NCBI RefSeq assembly: GCF_042767895.1
Contig: NC_091558.1
Coordinates: 2,873,039 to 2,898,038, forward strand
Source: Penaeus vannamei
Lineage: Eukaryota > Arthropoda > Malacostraca > Decapoda > Penaeidae
Length of the DNA: 25,000 bases
Direction: 5' to 3'
A program made the translations under genes and the position numbers. Below the pieces are notes generated by a model, which saw only the letters and a program-made list of their open reading frames with translations, did not search any database and was not told the DNA's origin. Position 1 is the first letter of the stretch; each line of letters opens with the position of its first letter. This document shows, piece by piece, positions 1-8,937 of this stretch.

Positions 1-48
1 TTCTCTAACATTCATTGCAGCGGTGTCATACACCCCTCCCCCCCCCCC

Positions 49-348
49 AAGAGAGAGAGAGCGAGGGGGTGGGGGGAGGAGTGAGAGAGTAAAGGTGTAG
101 GGGAAGGAAAGAGATAGAGACAAAAAATGAAAGAGAAAGAGAAATTGACAAAGTGGGAGAGAGAGAAAGCGAGAGCGAAGAGAAAGAGGAAAAGAGAAAA
201 GAAGAGAAAGAGAGAGAGGGAGAGAGAAAGAGAAAAAAAGTGAGAGAAAGAGAGAGAGTGAGAGATAAAGAGAGAGAAAGATAAAAAGTGAGATAAAGAG
301 AAAGAGAACGCTAGAGAGAGAAATAAAAAGAAGAGCGAGAAAAAGAGA
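49..348. repeat. Polypurine (GA-rich) tract preceded by a C-run
   Basis: About 300 bases of nearly pure A/G on the + strand, mixing AG dinucleotides with AAAG, GAGG and AAAAAG runs. It is preceded by an 11-base C-run at 38-48. It is an impure microsatellite rather than a clean (GA)n. Long polypurine tracts of this kind can adopt triplex (H-DNA) structure; that is family knowledge and is not shown here. No coding signal is visible. Confidence 0.9.
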
Positions 349-669
349 CGCCTCCACCTCGCCCTCCTACTCTACCTCTCCAACACTAAGCTTCCCCATG
401 TAATATCTCCCCCATTAAAGTCCCCATTTGTACTGCCCTTTTTTCAAACACAGAAATTAGGTATTCGGGCCAAATGGGAGGGACTTTACCGGCGGACTTT
501 TCACCGTGTTTGGTCGTATTTCCCGCGTTTCTCTTAGTACTGTCGTGTCCCCCTCACTCTCCTGATGGAAGCGTGCTGTACTTCAGTGAAATTATGGTCG
601 CTGTAAAACTTTGGAGGCCATTTTGTCTTTTTTTTTTTTTTGGCGTTTATCGATTTCCTGAACCATGTG

Positions 670-671
<2 letters not shown>
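349..671. other. Non-repetitive stretch, no gene recognised
   Basis: A 320-base unique stretch of mixed composition with a 14-base T-run near 628-641. An open frame starts at 474 but runs straight into the following AT microsatellite (its C-terminus is a YIYIYI run), so I do not call it a gene. No RNA gene, splice or promoter signal strong enough to annotate was seen. Confidence 0.6.
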
Positions 672-1150
<479 letters not shown>

Positions 1151-1520
1151 CAGGCATTTATTTTTATCCGCATACTTTTGGTATAATACCAATCACCCTC
1201 TTAAAATAACCCAATTCATTTTTTGTCAATTTCAAGGTTTTTTGTCTATTCCAGAGGTCCCTTCTGTTACGCACTTAATGGTATAACTTCCAGCGCCACA
1301 CCTAGGGTAAAAGTGGTCTAAAATTCCCCCAAACTTTCCAACTTATATCACAAGGTGACTTAGGCCTTATAAACAAAAGAGTTTTTGGTATCATTGTTTG
1401 TCTTACGTTTCCTTTGCATACATTAAAAAGTGGTATTTGCTGCGGACACGTGTGTATCATTTCTATCATGGTAAAGTGAGAAAAAATATAGGTGTATAGT
1501 GTGCCAATAAGAGAAGAGCA
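1151..1520. other. Non-repetitive AT-rich stretch, nothing recognised
   Basis: About 370 bases of unique, moderately AT-rich sequence between two microsatellites. No open frame of note, tRNA-like fold or repeat was found by eye. Confidence 0.6.
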
Positions 1521-1541
1521 TGAGAGAGAGAGGGAGGGAGG

Positions 1542-1597
<56 letters not shown>

Positions 1598-1609
1598 GAG
1601 AGAGAGAGA
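1521..1609. repeat. (GA)n microsatellite with GGGA interruptions
   Basis: Alternating GA for about 90 bases. A short GGGA x4 interruption lies near 1532-1546 and an AAAGGG interruption near 1592-1598. Confidence 0.95.
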
Positions 1610-2264
1610 TAAAGGGTTATGGATTTTGACGGGAATGTGTCAGGAAATGGAATAGAGGGAGTCTTTGTGCTAATGCACTTTTGTACTGTATGAACAACAG
1701 TATTTTGCGTTGTTAACCCTTTCACTACGGTTAGGGTTGCCTAAGCTGAGGAAAATCATTCGGTATTAGCCACGATAGGTACTGAAAGTCTTTAAACAAG
1801 GGATGTTGTTTTTTTTTTTTTTTTAGCTAAGATGCATTACTTTATCGTTGGACGAAGAAAGTAGCGATGCAGATGGTCGTTGTGTATTTATTTGTCTGTC
1901 TGTCTGTCTTTTTGTTGTTTACCTCTCTGTCTCTGTCTCTGTCTTTGCCGTCTTTATTGTTGAAGGGTTTACCTCTGCTGAACAGAACAGTGTGGTACTA
2001 GAAAAAGCACAGATGAAAATCGCCACTGGACAAAGAGCTTAATTATCTGTTGAGACTTAGAAACTGCCATTTTAATGTTGGTAATTACAAGTGTAGCCTA
2101 TCGACAAGAATACTATGAGCAATTCAGAGATGAAAGTTGGAAGTGAAACGTCAGACAGCAATTGGGAGCTACATGTTCAAACTGGAAGAACTGGAATGTT
2201 AGATATAATCATTGACCCAAATTAGACCATTAAATATCTTGGTCGTGGTTTTGAACTTTATTTC
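1610..2264. other. Non-repetitive stretch with small simple repeats
   Basis: Mostly unique sequence. It includes a 16-base T-run (about 1809-1824), a short (GTCT)n at 1894-1908 and a short TCTCTG repeat to 1945. An open frame of 64 codons at 1848-2042 passes through the GTCT/TCTCTG repeats (residues reading CLSVCLFVVYLSVSVSV) and resembles nothing I recognise, so it is not called. A short in-frame peptide TIKYLG near 2226-2243 echoes a motif of LINE reverse transcriptases but has a stop codon directly before it and no supporting domain. Confidence 0.55.
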
Positions 2265-2309
2265 TTATTAATATTATTATTAATTATTATTAATATTATT
2301 AATATTATG
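2265..2309. repeat. Imperfect (ATT/TTA)n microsatellite
   Basis: A 45-base run built of TTA, TTAAT and ATTATT words, surrounded by unique sequence. Confidence 0.85.
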
Positions 2310-2709
2310 ACTGAACGAAAACTAGTGAATGATGGCTTCCCTAAGCGTGCATATGCAGTGTTCATTCAGGGTCCGAGGATCAAACCAACACCATCCATTG
2401 TCAAACAGATGAAGCACTAACACTTACTGAATATTGAGAATAGATTGTTGACCAGAACCAGGCCTGAGAAAAAGTCAGGAGGTCAAATAGTTCATAATAT
2501 ACGTGGCTAATGTATCTAAATGACGAAACGGTTAAGTGCAAACTGTCATTTAATATTCAATCAATCTGGCAGACTGTTATGCGGGGTTCAGATCACAGAA
2601 ATAAAATTAATCCAGCTGTTCCCATCAAGACTAAATCGGGATGTGGAATTAAAGTGACCTACAGTCCATGGAAGTTAGTTACGAAAGATAACAGCCAAAG
2701 TCTTACGAG
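2310..2709. other. Non-repetitive stretch, no gene recognised
   Basis: About 400 bases of unique AT-rich sequence. A frame open from 2510 reaches the CT tract and then encodes only SLSL repeats, so the apparent reading frame is not evidence of a gene. Confidence 0.55.
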
Positions 2710-2716
2710 TTCTCTT

Positions 2717-2807
<91 letters not shown>

Positions 2808-2814
2808 CCTCCCT

Positions 2815-2911
<97 letters not shown>
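2710..2911. repeat. (CT)n tract with central CCCT block and (AC)n tail
   Basis: Two long pure (TC)n runs (about 2722-2804 and 2821-2898) are separated by a 16-base CTCC/CCCT block and end in a short (AC)n tail at 2898-2911. The same CT-then-unique arrangement recurs about 977 bp downstream, so this tract is the left border of a tandem duplication. Confidence 0.96.
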
Positions 2912-2912
<1 letters not shown>

Positions 2913-3404
2913 TTTAAGGAATAATCATAATTTAGAAGAAGTCCCTGGAAAGATTACATTCATTTCGTGTACTTTTCCTTGAGTGTTTTAATTCACAGAA
3001 GCTGAACTGCTATTTCGGAAGGTCCGGGGAGGTCTTTAAGGTCTTAATATGGTCAATAAAACAATATTTAAAGAAGGATTAGATTCCTTTCGTGTACTTT
3101 TCCTTGAGTTTCTATTTCACAGAATCTGAATTACTATTTAAGGTCTAGAAAGCTCTATAAGAAGGTTTAAGTATGGTCCACGAAACGATGTATTGAAAAT
3201 GGTAATATTATTTACGAGTATTTCCCCTTGAGTTTGTGTTTCAGAAAGTAATTACTATTACAGAAAATCTATTTTCTAAAACACTGGTGCTGTCATTTGT
3301 AAATAGAATAAAACTGTCTAAATCGGTTTACTTATACTTATTTCGGAAATGACATTCTGTCTGGATGTTATTACAAGATAAGTATTAGGAAAAATGACAG
3401 ATAA

Positions 3405-3409
<5 letters not shown>
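2912..3409. repeat. Tandem-duplicated segment, copy 1 (~498 bp)
   Basis: This AT-rich segment recurs at 3889-4388 in the same orientation. Both copies begin CTTTAAGGAATAATC and end TAATATCTC at the edge of a CT microsatellite. By eye they agree at roughly 94-95% of positions, with small indels. Within the copy there is a weaker internal threefold repeat of ~125 bp: the landmark TTCGTGTACTTTTCCTTGAG lies at 2964 and 3089, and a diverged form (CGAGTATTTCCCCTTGAG) at 3215. No gene product is recognised. Confidence 0.93.
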
Positions 3410-3479
<70 letters not shown>

Positions 3480-3535
3480 CCTCCCTCACTCCCTCACTCC
3501 CTCTCTCTCTCTCTCTCACTCTCACTCTCATCCTC

Positions 3536-3619
<84 letters not shown>

Positions 3620-3691
3620 TCTCTCTCTCCCTCCCTCCCTCACTCCCTCACTCCCTCTCTCTCTCTCTCTCTCACTCTCACTCTCATCCTC

Positions 3692-3741
<50 letters not shown>

Positions 3742-3829
3742 CCTCCCTCATTCCCTCACTCCCTCTCTCTCTCTCTCTCTCACTCTCACTCTCATCCTCC
3801 TCTCTCTTCTCTCTCTCACTCTCACTCTT

Positions 3830-3877
<48 letters not shown>

Positions 3878-3888
3878 TCTCTCTCTCA
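3410..3888. repeat. CT microsatellite block with recurring CCCTCACT cassette
   Basis: About 480 bases made only of C, T and few A. A cassette with CTCCCTCC, CACTCCCT and CACTCTCACTCTCATCCT recurs three times (starting near 3477, 3628 and 3738) between pure (CT)n runs. The block ends in a (CACTCT)n array at about 3806-3876. The three-cassette layout shows a higher-order duplication inside the microsatellite. Confidence 0.95.
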
Positions 3889-4388
3889 CTTTAAGGAATA
3901 ATCATAATTTAGAAGAAGTCCCTGGAAAGATTACATTAATTTCGTGTACTTTTTCTTGAGTGTTTTAATTCACAGAAGTGAGCTGCTATTTCGGAAGGTC
4001 CGGGGAGGTCTTCAAGGTCTTAATATGGTTAATAAAACGATATTTGAAGAAGGATTAGATTCCTTTCGTGTACTTTTCCTTGAGTTTCTATTTTTCAGAA
4101 TCTGAATTATTATTTAAGGTCTAGCGAGCTCTATAAGAAGGTCTAAGTATGGTCCAGGAAACGATGTATTGAAAAGGGTAATATTATTTACGAGTATTTC
4201 CCCTTGAGTTTGTGTTTCAGAAGATAATAACTATTACAGAAGGTTTATCATTTTTTAAAACACTGGTGCTAAGTCATTTGTAAATAGAATAAAACTGTCT
4301 AAATCGGTTTACTTATACTTATTTCGGAAATGACATTCTGTCTGGATGTTATTACAGGCTAAGTATTAGGAAAAATTAGATAATATCT
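3889..4388. repeat. Tandem-duplicated segment, copy 2 (~500 bp)
   Basis: Second copy of the segment at 2912-3409, offset 977-979 bp. Differences are scattered single-base changes and 1-3-base indels. The ~125-bp internal periodicity is retained. The intervening CT block makes the complete repeat unit ~978 bp. Confidence 0.93.
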
Positions 4389-4410
4389 CTCTCAGTCTCT
4401 CTCTCTCTCC

Positions 4411-4483
<73 letters not shown>

Positions 4484-4525
4484 TCTCCCTCTCTCCCTTT
4501 CTCCCTCTATCTCTCTCTCTCTCTC
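4389..4525. repeat. Imperfect (CT)n tract
   Basis: About 137 bases of CT with TTT, CCC and single A interruptions. It is the right border of the tandem duplication and less pure than the two CT tracts upstream. Confidence 0.93.
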
Positions 4526-5057
4526 GCTTCCTACACATTTCTTTTTGGGAAATCAAGTTCAAAGACTAAATAAAACCATTTTGGCTCAGTTTTCTTCGCC
4601 ATAATCCTCCACCACGGACCGGCAAATCTGCAGTTATATCTCATCTTACTGCATTGCCTCCTTGCGTAAGCTGTGAGCGAGTGACTCTAAACGTTACTCT
4701 ATTAACATTTCGAGGAGGATTTTGAGGAGGAAATCTTGTTGAAATGGCAAGATAGTATTTTGTTTGAAGAGGAACTGCCGGGCGAGAGTTTTTTGGAGGA
4801 GCGGGACGGGGTGGGAGGGGTGTGGGGTGGGGGGGATGAGGGGGTGGGGGTGGGGGAGTGCGTTGCGTAAGATATAAGTGCACTTCATGACGATAAATTG
4901 ACCGAGATGTTTGTGGAGAGACTTTCCACGGGGAAGTTTTCGAGAGATTATGCAGTTTACGCAGATTTATGGGGAAGAAAATCTCTTCGTTCGGTTTAGT
5001 TTAAATCATCCGTGTCATTGTGTACTTTGGAAAATCTTTTCTTACTTTTTTCTATCA
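4526..5057. other. Non-repetitive stretch around a G-rich core
   Basis: Unique sequence either side of the G-rich core annotated separately. The open frames on the minus strand across 4641-4888 encode proline/histidine-rich peptide only because the opposite strand is a G-run, so they are not called genes. No RNA gene was seen. Confidence 0.55.
4803..4856 (+). other. G-quadruplex candidate
   Basis: In 54 bases on the + strand there are at least eight runs of three or more G (GGG, GGGG, GGG, GGGG, GGGG, GGGGGGG, GGGGG, GGGGG, GGGGG) separated by 1-3-base loops. This far exceeds the usual four-run rule for intramolecular quadruplexes. Formation in vivo is inference. Confidence 0.8.
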
Positions 5058-5195
<138 letters not shown>

Positions 5196-5487
5196 ACCTA
5201 GAATTCTAATCTTAGTAAGTACTGATGAAAATATTTCAGTTATAATTAAGATTTTATATATTCTGATTTCCAAAAGGGTTCCCAACTCGTTCTTTTCTAA
5301 TCACATTTAAACCTTTTCCATTCCTACCGCTTCTGTGTCTCGATCACCTTCGCCTTAATAACACCTATATTGTTCGCAAAGTTAATGATAACAAGGTTTT
5401 AAAGCCATACGGTCGAACCGCTAATGCACCGCAGTCACAAGAACGCACCTAAAGTTCCTTAAGGCCAAAAACATCCAATATTCTGCG
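5196..5487. other. Non-repetitive stretch, nothing recognised
   Basis: About 290 bases of unique sequence between the CT tract and the CpG-rich minisatellite. No coding frame or RNA gene is apparent. Confidence 0.6.
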
Positions 5488-6357
5488 CGAAAATGGTCTT
5501 AGTCGCGCCTCCTCTGAGATAACGACACGAAAATGGTCTTAGTCGCGCGTCCTCTGAGATAACGACACGAAAATGGTCTTAGTCGCGCGTCCTCTGAGAT
5601 AACGACACGAAAATGGTCTTAGTCGCGCGTCCTCTGAGATAACGACACGAAAATGGTCTTAGTCGCGCCTCCTCTGAGATAACGACACGAAAATGGTCTT
5701 AGTCGCGCGTCCTCTGAGATAACGACACGAAAATGGTCTTAGTCGCGCCTCCTCTGAGATAACGACACGAAAATGGTCTTAGTCGCGCGTCCTCTGAGAT
5801 AACGACACGAAAATGGTCTTAGTCGCGCGTCCTCTGAGATAACGACACGAAAATGGTCTTAGTCGCGCGTCCTCTGAGATAACGACACGAAAATGGTCTT
5901 AGTCGCGCGTCCTCTGAGATAACGACACGAAAATGGTCTTAGTCGCGCCTCCTCTGAGATAACGACACGAAAATGGTCTTAGTCGCGCGTCCTCTGAGAT
6001 AACGACACGAAAATGGTCTTAGTCGCGCGTCCTCTGAGATAACGACACGAAAATGGTCTTAGTCGCGCCTCCTCTGAGATAACGACACGAAAATGGTCTT
6101 AGTCGCGCGTCCTCTGAGATAACGACACGAAAATGGTCTTAGTCGCGCGTCCTCTGAGATAACGACACGAAAATGGTCTTAGTCGCGCCTCCTCTGAGAT
6201 AACGACACGAAAATGGTCTTAGTCGCGCGTCCTCTGAGATAACGACACGAAAATGGTCTTAGTCGCGCGTCCTCTGAGATAACGACACGAAAATGGTCTT
6301 AGTCGCGCCTCCTCTGAGATAACGACACGAAAATGGTCTTAGTCGCGTGTCCTCTGA
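5488..6357. repeat. 40-bp CpG-rich minisatellite, 22 units
   Basis: The landmark AAATGGTCTT recurs every 40 bases from 5491 to 6331, giving 22 units. Units appear identical except at one base in AGTCGCGC[C/G]T, plus a diverged last unit (AGTCGCGTGT at 6341). Each unit carries four or five CpGs, making an ~870-bp CpG-dense island in AT-rich surroundings. Reading the variable base from first to last unit gives C GGG C G C GGGG C GG C GG C GG C then T, so the distal ten units show a 120-bp (three-unit) super-repeat. Confidence 0.98.
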
Positions 6358-6427
6358 GGCGACGAGGCGGAGGAGCGGGTCTCGGCAGCGCTGGAGGAGG
6401 GGCTGGGTCAGGCGAGGAGGGGGCGAA

Positions 6428-6430
<3 letters not shown>
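6358..6430. other. Short GC-rich segment
   Basis: About 70 bases rich in GAGG, GCGG and GGGG with several CpGs, directly after the 40-bp array. Its last 19 bases (6412-6430) are repeated at 6642-6660. Confidence 0.7.
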
Positions 6431-6462
<32 letters not shown>

Positions 6463-6660
6463 TTTTTCGTTTTTTCGTGTTTTTTTTTCGCTTGTTTTGG
6501 AGTTGGTTGCGCCTTGTTTTTTTCGCTTGTTTTGGAATTGTTTGTGCCTTGTTTTTTTCTCGCTTTTCTTTCGCTTGTTTTGGAGTTGTTTGCGCCTTGT
6601 TTTTTTTTCTCGCTTTTTTCGCTTGTTTTGGAGTTGTTTGCGCGAGGAGGGGGCGAAGGA
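6412..6660. repeat. T-rich minisatellite bracketed by a 19-bp direct repeat
   Basis: GCGAGGAGGGGGCGAAGGA occurs exactly at 6412-6430 and 6642-6660. Between them is a T-run with one central G/C switch, then four imperfect units built around CGCTTGTTTTGGAGTTG and TTTGCGCCTTG (about 36-48 bp each). The same CGCTTGTTTTGG word recurs in the T-rich tract at 7260-8165 and at about 8608, linking the three areas. Confidence 0.9.
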
Positions 6661-6844
6661 GCTGCCCGTTTTACTTAGGCGAATGAAGGAGAGGAAAGGT
6701 TGATAAAAAAAAGATTATTTGAATATATATACAACCGAGCTCGTGTGTGTGTGTGTGTGTGTGTCTGTGTGTCTGTGCGTGCGTCTGTGCGTGTGCGTCT
6801 GTACGTGCGTGTGCGTGTGTTCATCCGTACATACCCACCCATAC
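6661..6844. repeat. Short unique stretch then (GT)n and degenerate GTGC/GTCT repeat
   Basis: After about 80 unique bases, (GT)n occupies 6743-6764. It then decays into CTGT, GCGT and TACGTGCG words up to about 6820, followed by CATCCGTACATACCCACCC. The same decayed-GT-plus-CATCCGTACAT arrangement recurs at about 6928-7000 and 8250-8345, always just before the GC-rich repeat. Confidence 0.8.
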
Positions 6845-7019
6845 TTACACAATTCCCAATCCCGAACCGCTTGCCAAGGAAAGCCGAGAATAAAACGGCT
6901 TATGACGTAGTATTAGTATTAGTGTTTGTGTGTGCGTCTGTGTGTGTGTGCGTGTGCGTCTGTACGTGTGCGTATGTTCATCCGTACATACATACCCACC
7001 CATCCTCACACAAAATTCC

Positions 7020-7236
7020 CAACCACGAACCGCTTGCCAAGGAAAGCCGAGAATCAAGCGGCTGATGACTCATTTCCCGACAAGCGAAGCGAACGAAGCA
7101 ATCGCAACCAAAGCAATCTGCCTCATGGAACACGGCGTCGCGAAAACCTTCTTTCTTGGCAAACTCAAGCCCGAACTTGGCCCAAGGCGGCGTCGGCCGG
7201 GGCTTGGCGGGAGTTGCTCCGGAGTTGGGGTTTAGG
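7020..7236. repeat. GC-rich repeat block, long form, copy 1
   Basis: About 215 bases, much richer in G+C and CpG than its surroundings, repeated with only about six differences over ~205 bases at 8368-8585. It begins in the AACCGCTTGCC motif and ends CCGGAGTTGGGG. A perfect 7-bp inverted repeat, CCGCTTG (7030-7036) with CAAGCGG (7055-7061), could form a hairpin. Frames on both strands stay open because the block is short and GC-rich; none resembles a known protein. It may be a fragment of a transposable element or SINE-like repeat, but I cannot name one. Confidence 0.85.
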
Positions 7237-8165
7237 CGTTTTTTTTTTTTTTTTTTTTTTTTGGGGGGGGGGTCGTGTTTTTTTCGTTTGTTTTGGTGTT
7301 GTTTGGGCTTTCATTTTTTTTAGTTTTTGGTTTTTTTTTTCTCGCTCGTGTTGGTGGTGTTTGCCGCTTCTTTTATCTATTTTTTTTTTTTTCGTTTTTT
7401 TCTCTCGCTTGTTTTAGTGATGTTTGCCGCTTGCTTTTTTTTCTCGTGTTTTTTCACGCTTGTTTTGGTGTTGTTTGGACTTTCATTGTGATTTTTTTCT
7501 TTTTTTTTTCTTTTCTTTTTTTGCTGTTTGGGCTTTCATTTTTTTTGTTGTTGTTGTTGTTCTTTGCGTGTTTTTGGGCTTTCATCGTGATTTTTTCTTT
7601 CTTTCTTTCTTTCTTTCTTTGGGTGTTTGGGCTTTCATCGCTTTTTTTCGTTTTTATTTTTTCGTGTTTTGGGGCTTTCATCGTGATTTTTTTGTGTGTT
7701 TTTTCGTTTTTGTGTGTGAGTGTGTTGTTTGGGCTTTCATTGTATTTTTTTGCTTTTTTCGTGTTTTTTTGCTTGTTTTGTTGTTGTTTTGGCTTTCATT
7801 GTGTTTTTTTTTTTTTTGTGTGTGTGTTTTTCTCGCTTGTTTTAGTTTTTTTCGCTTGCTTTACATCTTTAGCTTATTTGCTTTATTGTTATTTTAACTC
7901 TTGCTTTATTTTTCCCCGTTTCTTTTGTTGTTTTCCTTTTTTCTTTTCTTTTCCTGCTTTTTTATGTTTTTTTTCTACTGCTTTTGTTTTCTTTTTTCGT
8001 TTGATTGAATTTATTTACACTTATTTTATTGCTTTCCGCTTGATTTATCCTGTTGCTTTCCCACTTGTTTTGTTGTTTTTCCGCTTGTTTTTTTCGCTTG
8101 TTTTCGTGGTTTGTCACGTTGTTTCTTCCTTGTTTTATTGTTTTTCTTTTCCTTTTCTGCCTCTC
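7237..8165. repeat. T-rich, A-poor degenerate minisatellite
   Basis: About 930 bases of T with G and C and almost no A over its first 600 bases. Two words recur: CGCTTGTTTTGG and TTTGGGCTTTCAT. The second appears, with small changes, near 7304, 7472, 7528, 7572, 7627, 7669, 7726 and 7784, mostly 40-60 bases apart. A poly-T run and a GGGGGGGGGG run mark the left edge (7240-7271). The 320-codon open frame across it exists because stop codons need A; its translation is Phe/Leu/Val-rich low complexity and is not a gene. Confidence 0.88.
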
Positions 8166-8173
8166 TCCCCTTC

Positions 8174-8660
8174 CTTACACAAATCTTCCAATCACGAACC
8201 GCTTGCCAAGGAAAGCCGAGAATCAAACGGCTTATGACTTAGTGTTAGTGTTTGTGTGTGCGTCTGTGTGTGCGTGTGCATGTACACGTTCGTGTACGTA
8301 TGCATGTGCGTCTGTACGTGTGCGTGTGTTCATCCGTACATCCCCAGCCATCCTCACACAGAATTCCCAATCCCGAACCGCTTGCCAAGGAAAGCCGAGA
8401 ACCAAGCGGCTGATGACTCATTTCCCGACAAGCGAAGCGAACGAAGCAATCGCAGCCAAAGCAATCTGCCTCATGGAACGCGGCGTCGCGAAAACCTTTT
8501 TTCTTGGCAAACTCAAGCCCGAACTTGGCCCAAGGCGGCGTCATCCGGGGCTTGGCGGGAGTTGCTCCGGAGTTGGGGTTTGAGGGGTTTTTTTTTTCGT
8601 GTTTTTTCGCTTGTTTTGGCGTTTTTGTGTGTGTGTGTGTATTTGTGTTGTTTGGGCTTC
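8174..8660. repeat. Large tandem duplication, unit B (partial, ~490 bp)
   Basis: Begins CCTTACACAA at the end of the T-rich tract and repeats the order of unit A: short GC-rich copy (about 8200), decayed GT repeat, long GC-rich copy (8368-8585), then the start of the T-rich tract (CGCTTGTTTTGG, about 8608; TTTGGGCTTCCATC, about 8651). It stops there, where unique sequence begins. It is therefore a truncated second copy. Confidence 0.88.
8368..8585. repeat. GC-rich repeat block, long form, copy 2
   Basis: Near-identical to 7020-7236. The differences are mostly transitions (for example AACACGG versus AACGCGG). The 7-bp inverted repeat CCGCTTG / CAAGCGG is intact here too, while the two short-form copies at 6868 and 8200 have lost it (CAAACGG or AAAACGG in place of the right arm). 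Confidence 0.85.
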
Positions 8661-8937
8661 CATCAAGGAAATGGCATTCCTTGAATCATTCAGCTAACTG
8701 GTACCTTGATATAAAAGTCGTTGATAGTAGCAATTGCGTTTATCAGCCCTTTGGAAATATACAGTCACCTAGAGCCGTCAAAAGCATTCTTAAAGTGTTT
8801 TGTTAATCTAGTAGGACTTTTCTCAAATATAGAGGTAAAGACAGAGTATATAATTTTTCTTTATATTATCAAATTTTGTGTATTCATCAATCCAGTATTT
8901 CTTTTATTTAAAACTAATTGCTAAACCGAATCTTTGA
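8661..8937. other. Non-repetitive AT-rich stretch with a small perfect hairpin at its left edge
   Basis: Starts exactly where the tandem duplication ends. CAAGGAA (8664-8670) and TTCCTTG (8677-8683) form a perfect 7-bp inverted repeat with a 6-base loop. The remainder is AT-rich and featureless, with no gene recognised. Confidence 0.6.

Larger units (their letters stand above)
6845..8173. repeat. Large tandem duplication, unit A (~1.33 kb)
   Basis: Landmarks in this unit recur downstream: CGCTTGCCAAGGAAAGCCGA at 6868 recurs at 8200 (offset 1332), and GCTGATGACTCATTTCCCG at 7061 recurs at 8409 (offset 1348). The unit holds two GC-rich repeat copies (starting about 6868 and 7031) followed by the T-rich tract. 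Local indels in the GT stretch explain the 16-bp offset difference. Confidence 0.9.

Noticed and set aside
1611..1722. AAAGGGTTA (1611) and TAACCCTTT (1714) as terminal inverted repeats of a TTAA-targeting element
   Set aside because: The repeat is only nine bases, the left copy is followed by TTAT rather than TTAA, and the right copy carries no clear matching end. Probably chance.
1729..1738. Telomere-like GGTTAGGGTT
   Set aside because: Only a single occurrence, with no tandem array.
2226..2250. Possible LINE reverse transcriptase remnant (TIKYLG in frame)
   Set aside because: A stop codon directly precedes it, and no other reverse-transcriptase motif is visible nearby on either side. Six residues are too few.
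3394..3894. 166-codon Ser/Leu frame and its opposite-strand Arg/Glu frame
   Set aside because: A direct translation of a CT microsatellite, so not a gene. The same applies to frames at 1423-1725, 2510-2917, 4911-5183 and 24100-24315.
7275..8237. 320-codon open frame on the + strand
   Set aside because: Its left two thirds lie in sequence with almost no A, so stop codons cannot occur. The product is Phe/Leu/Val-rich low complexity without domains.
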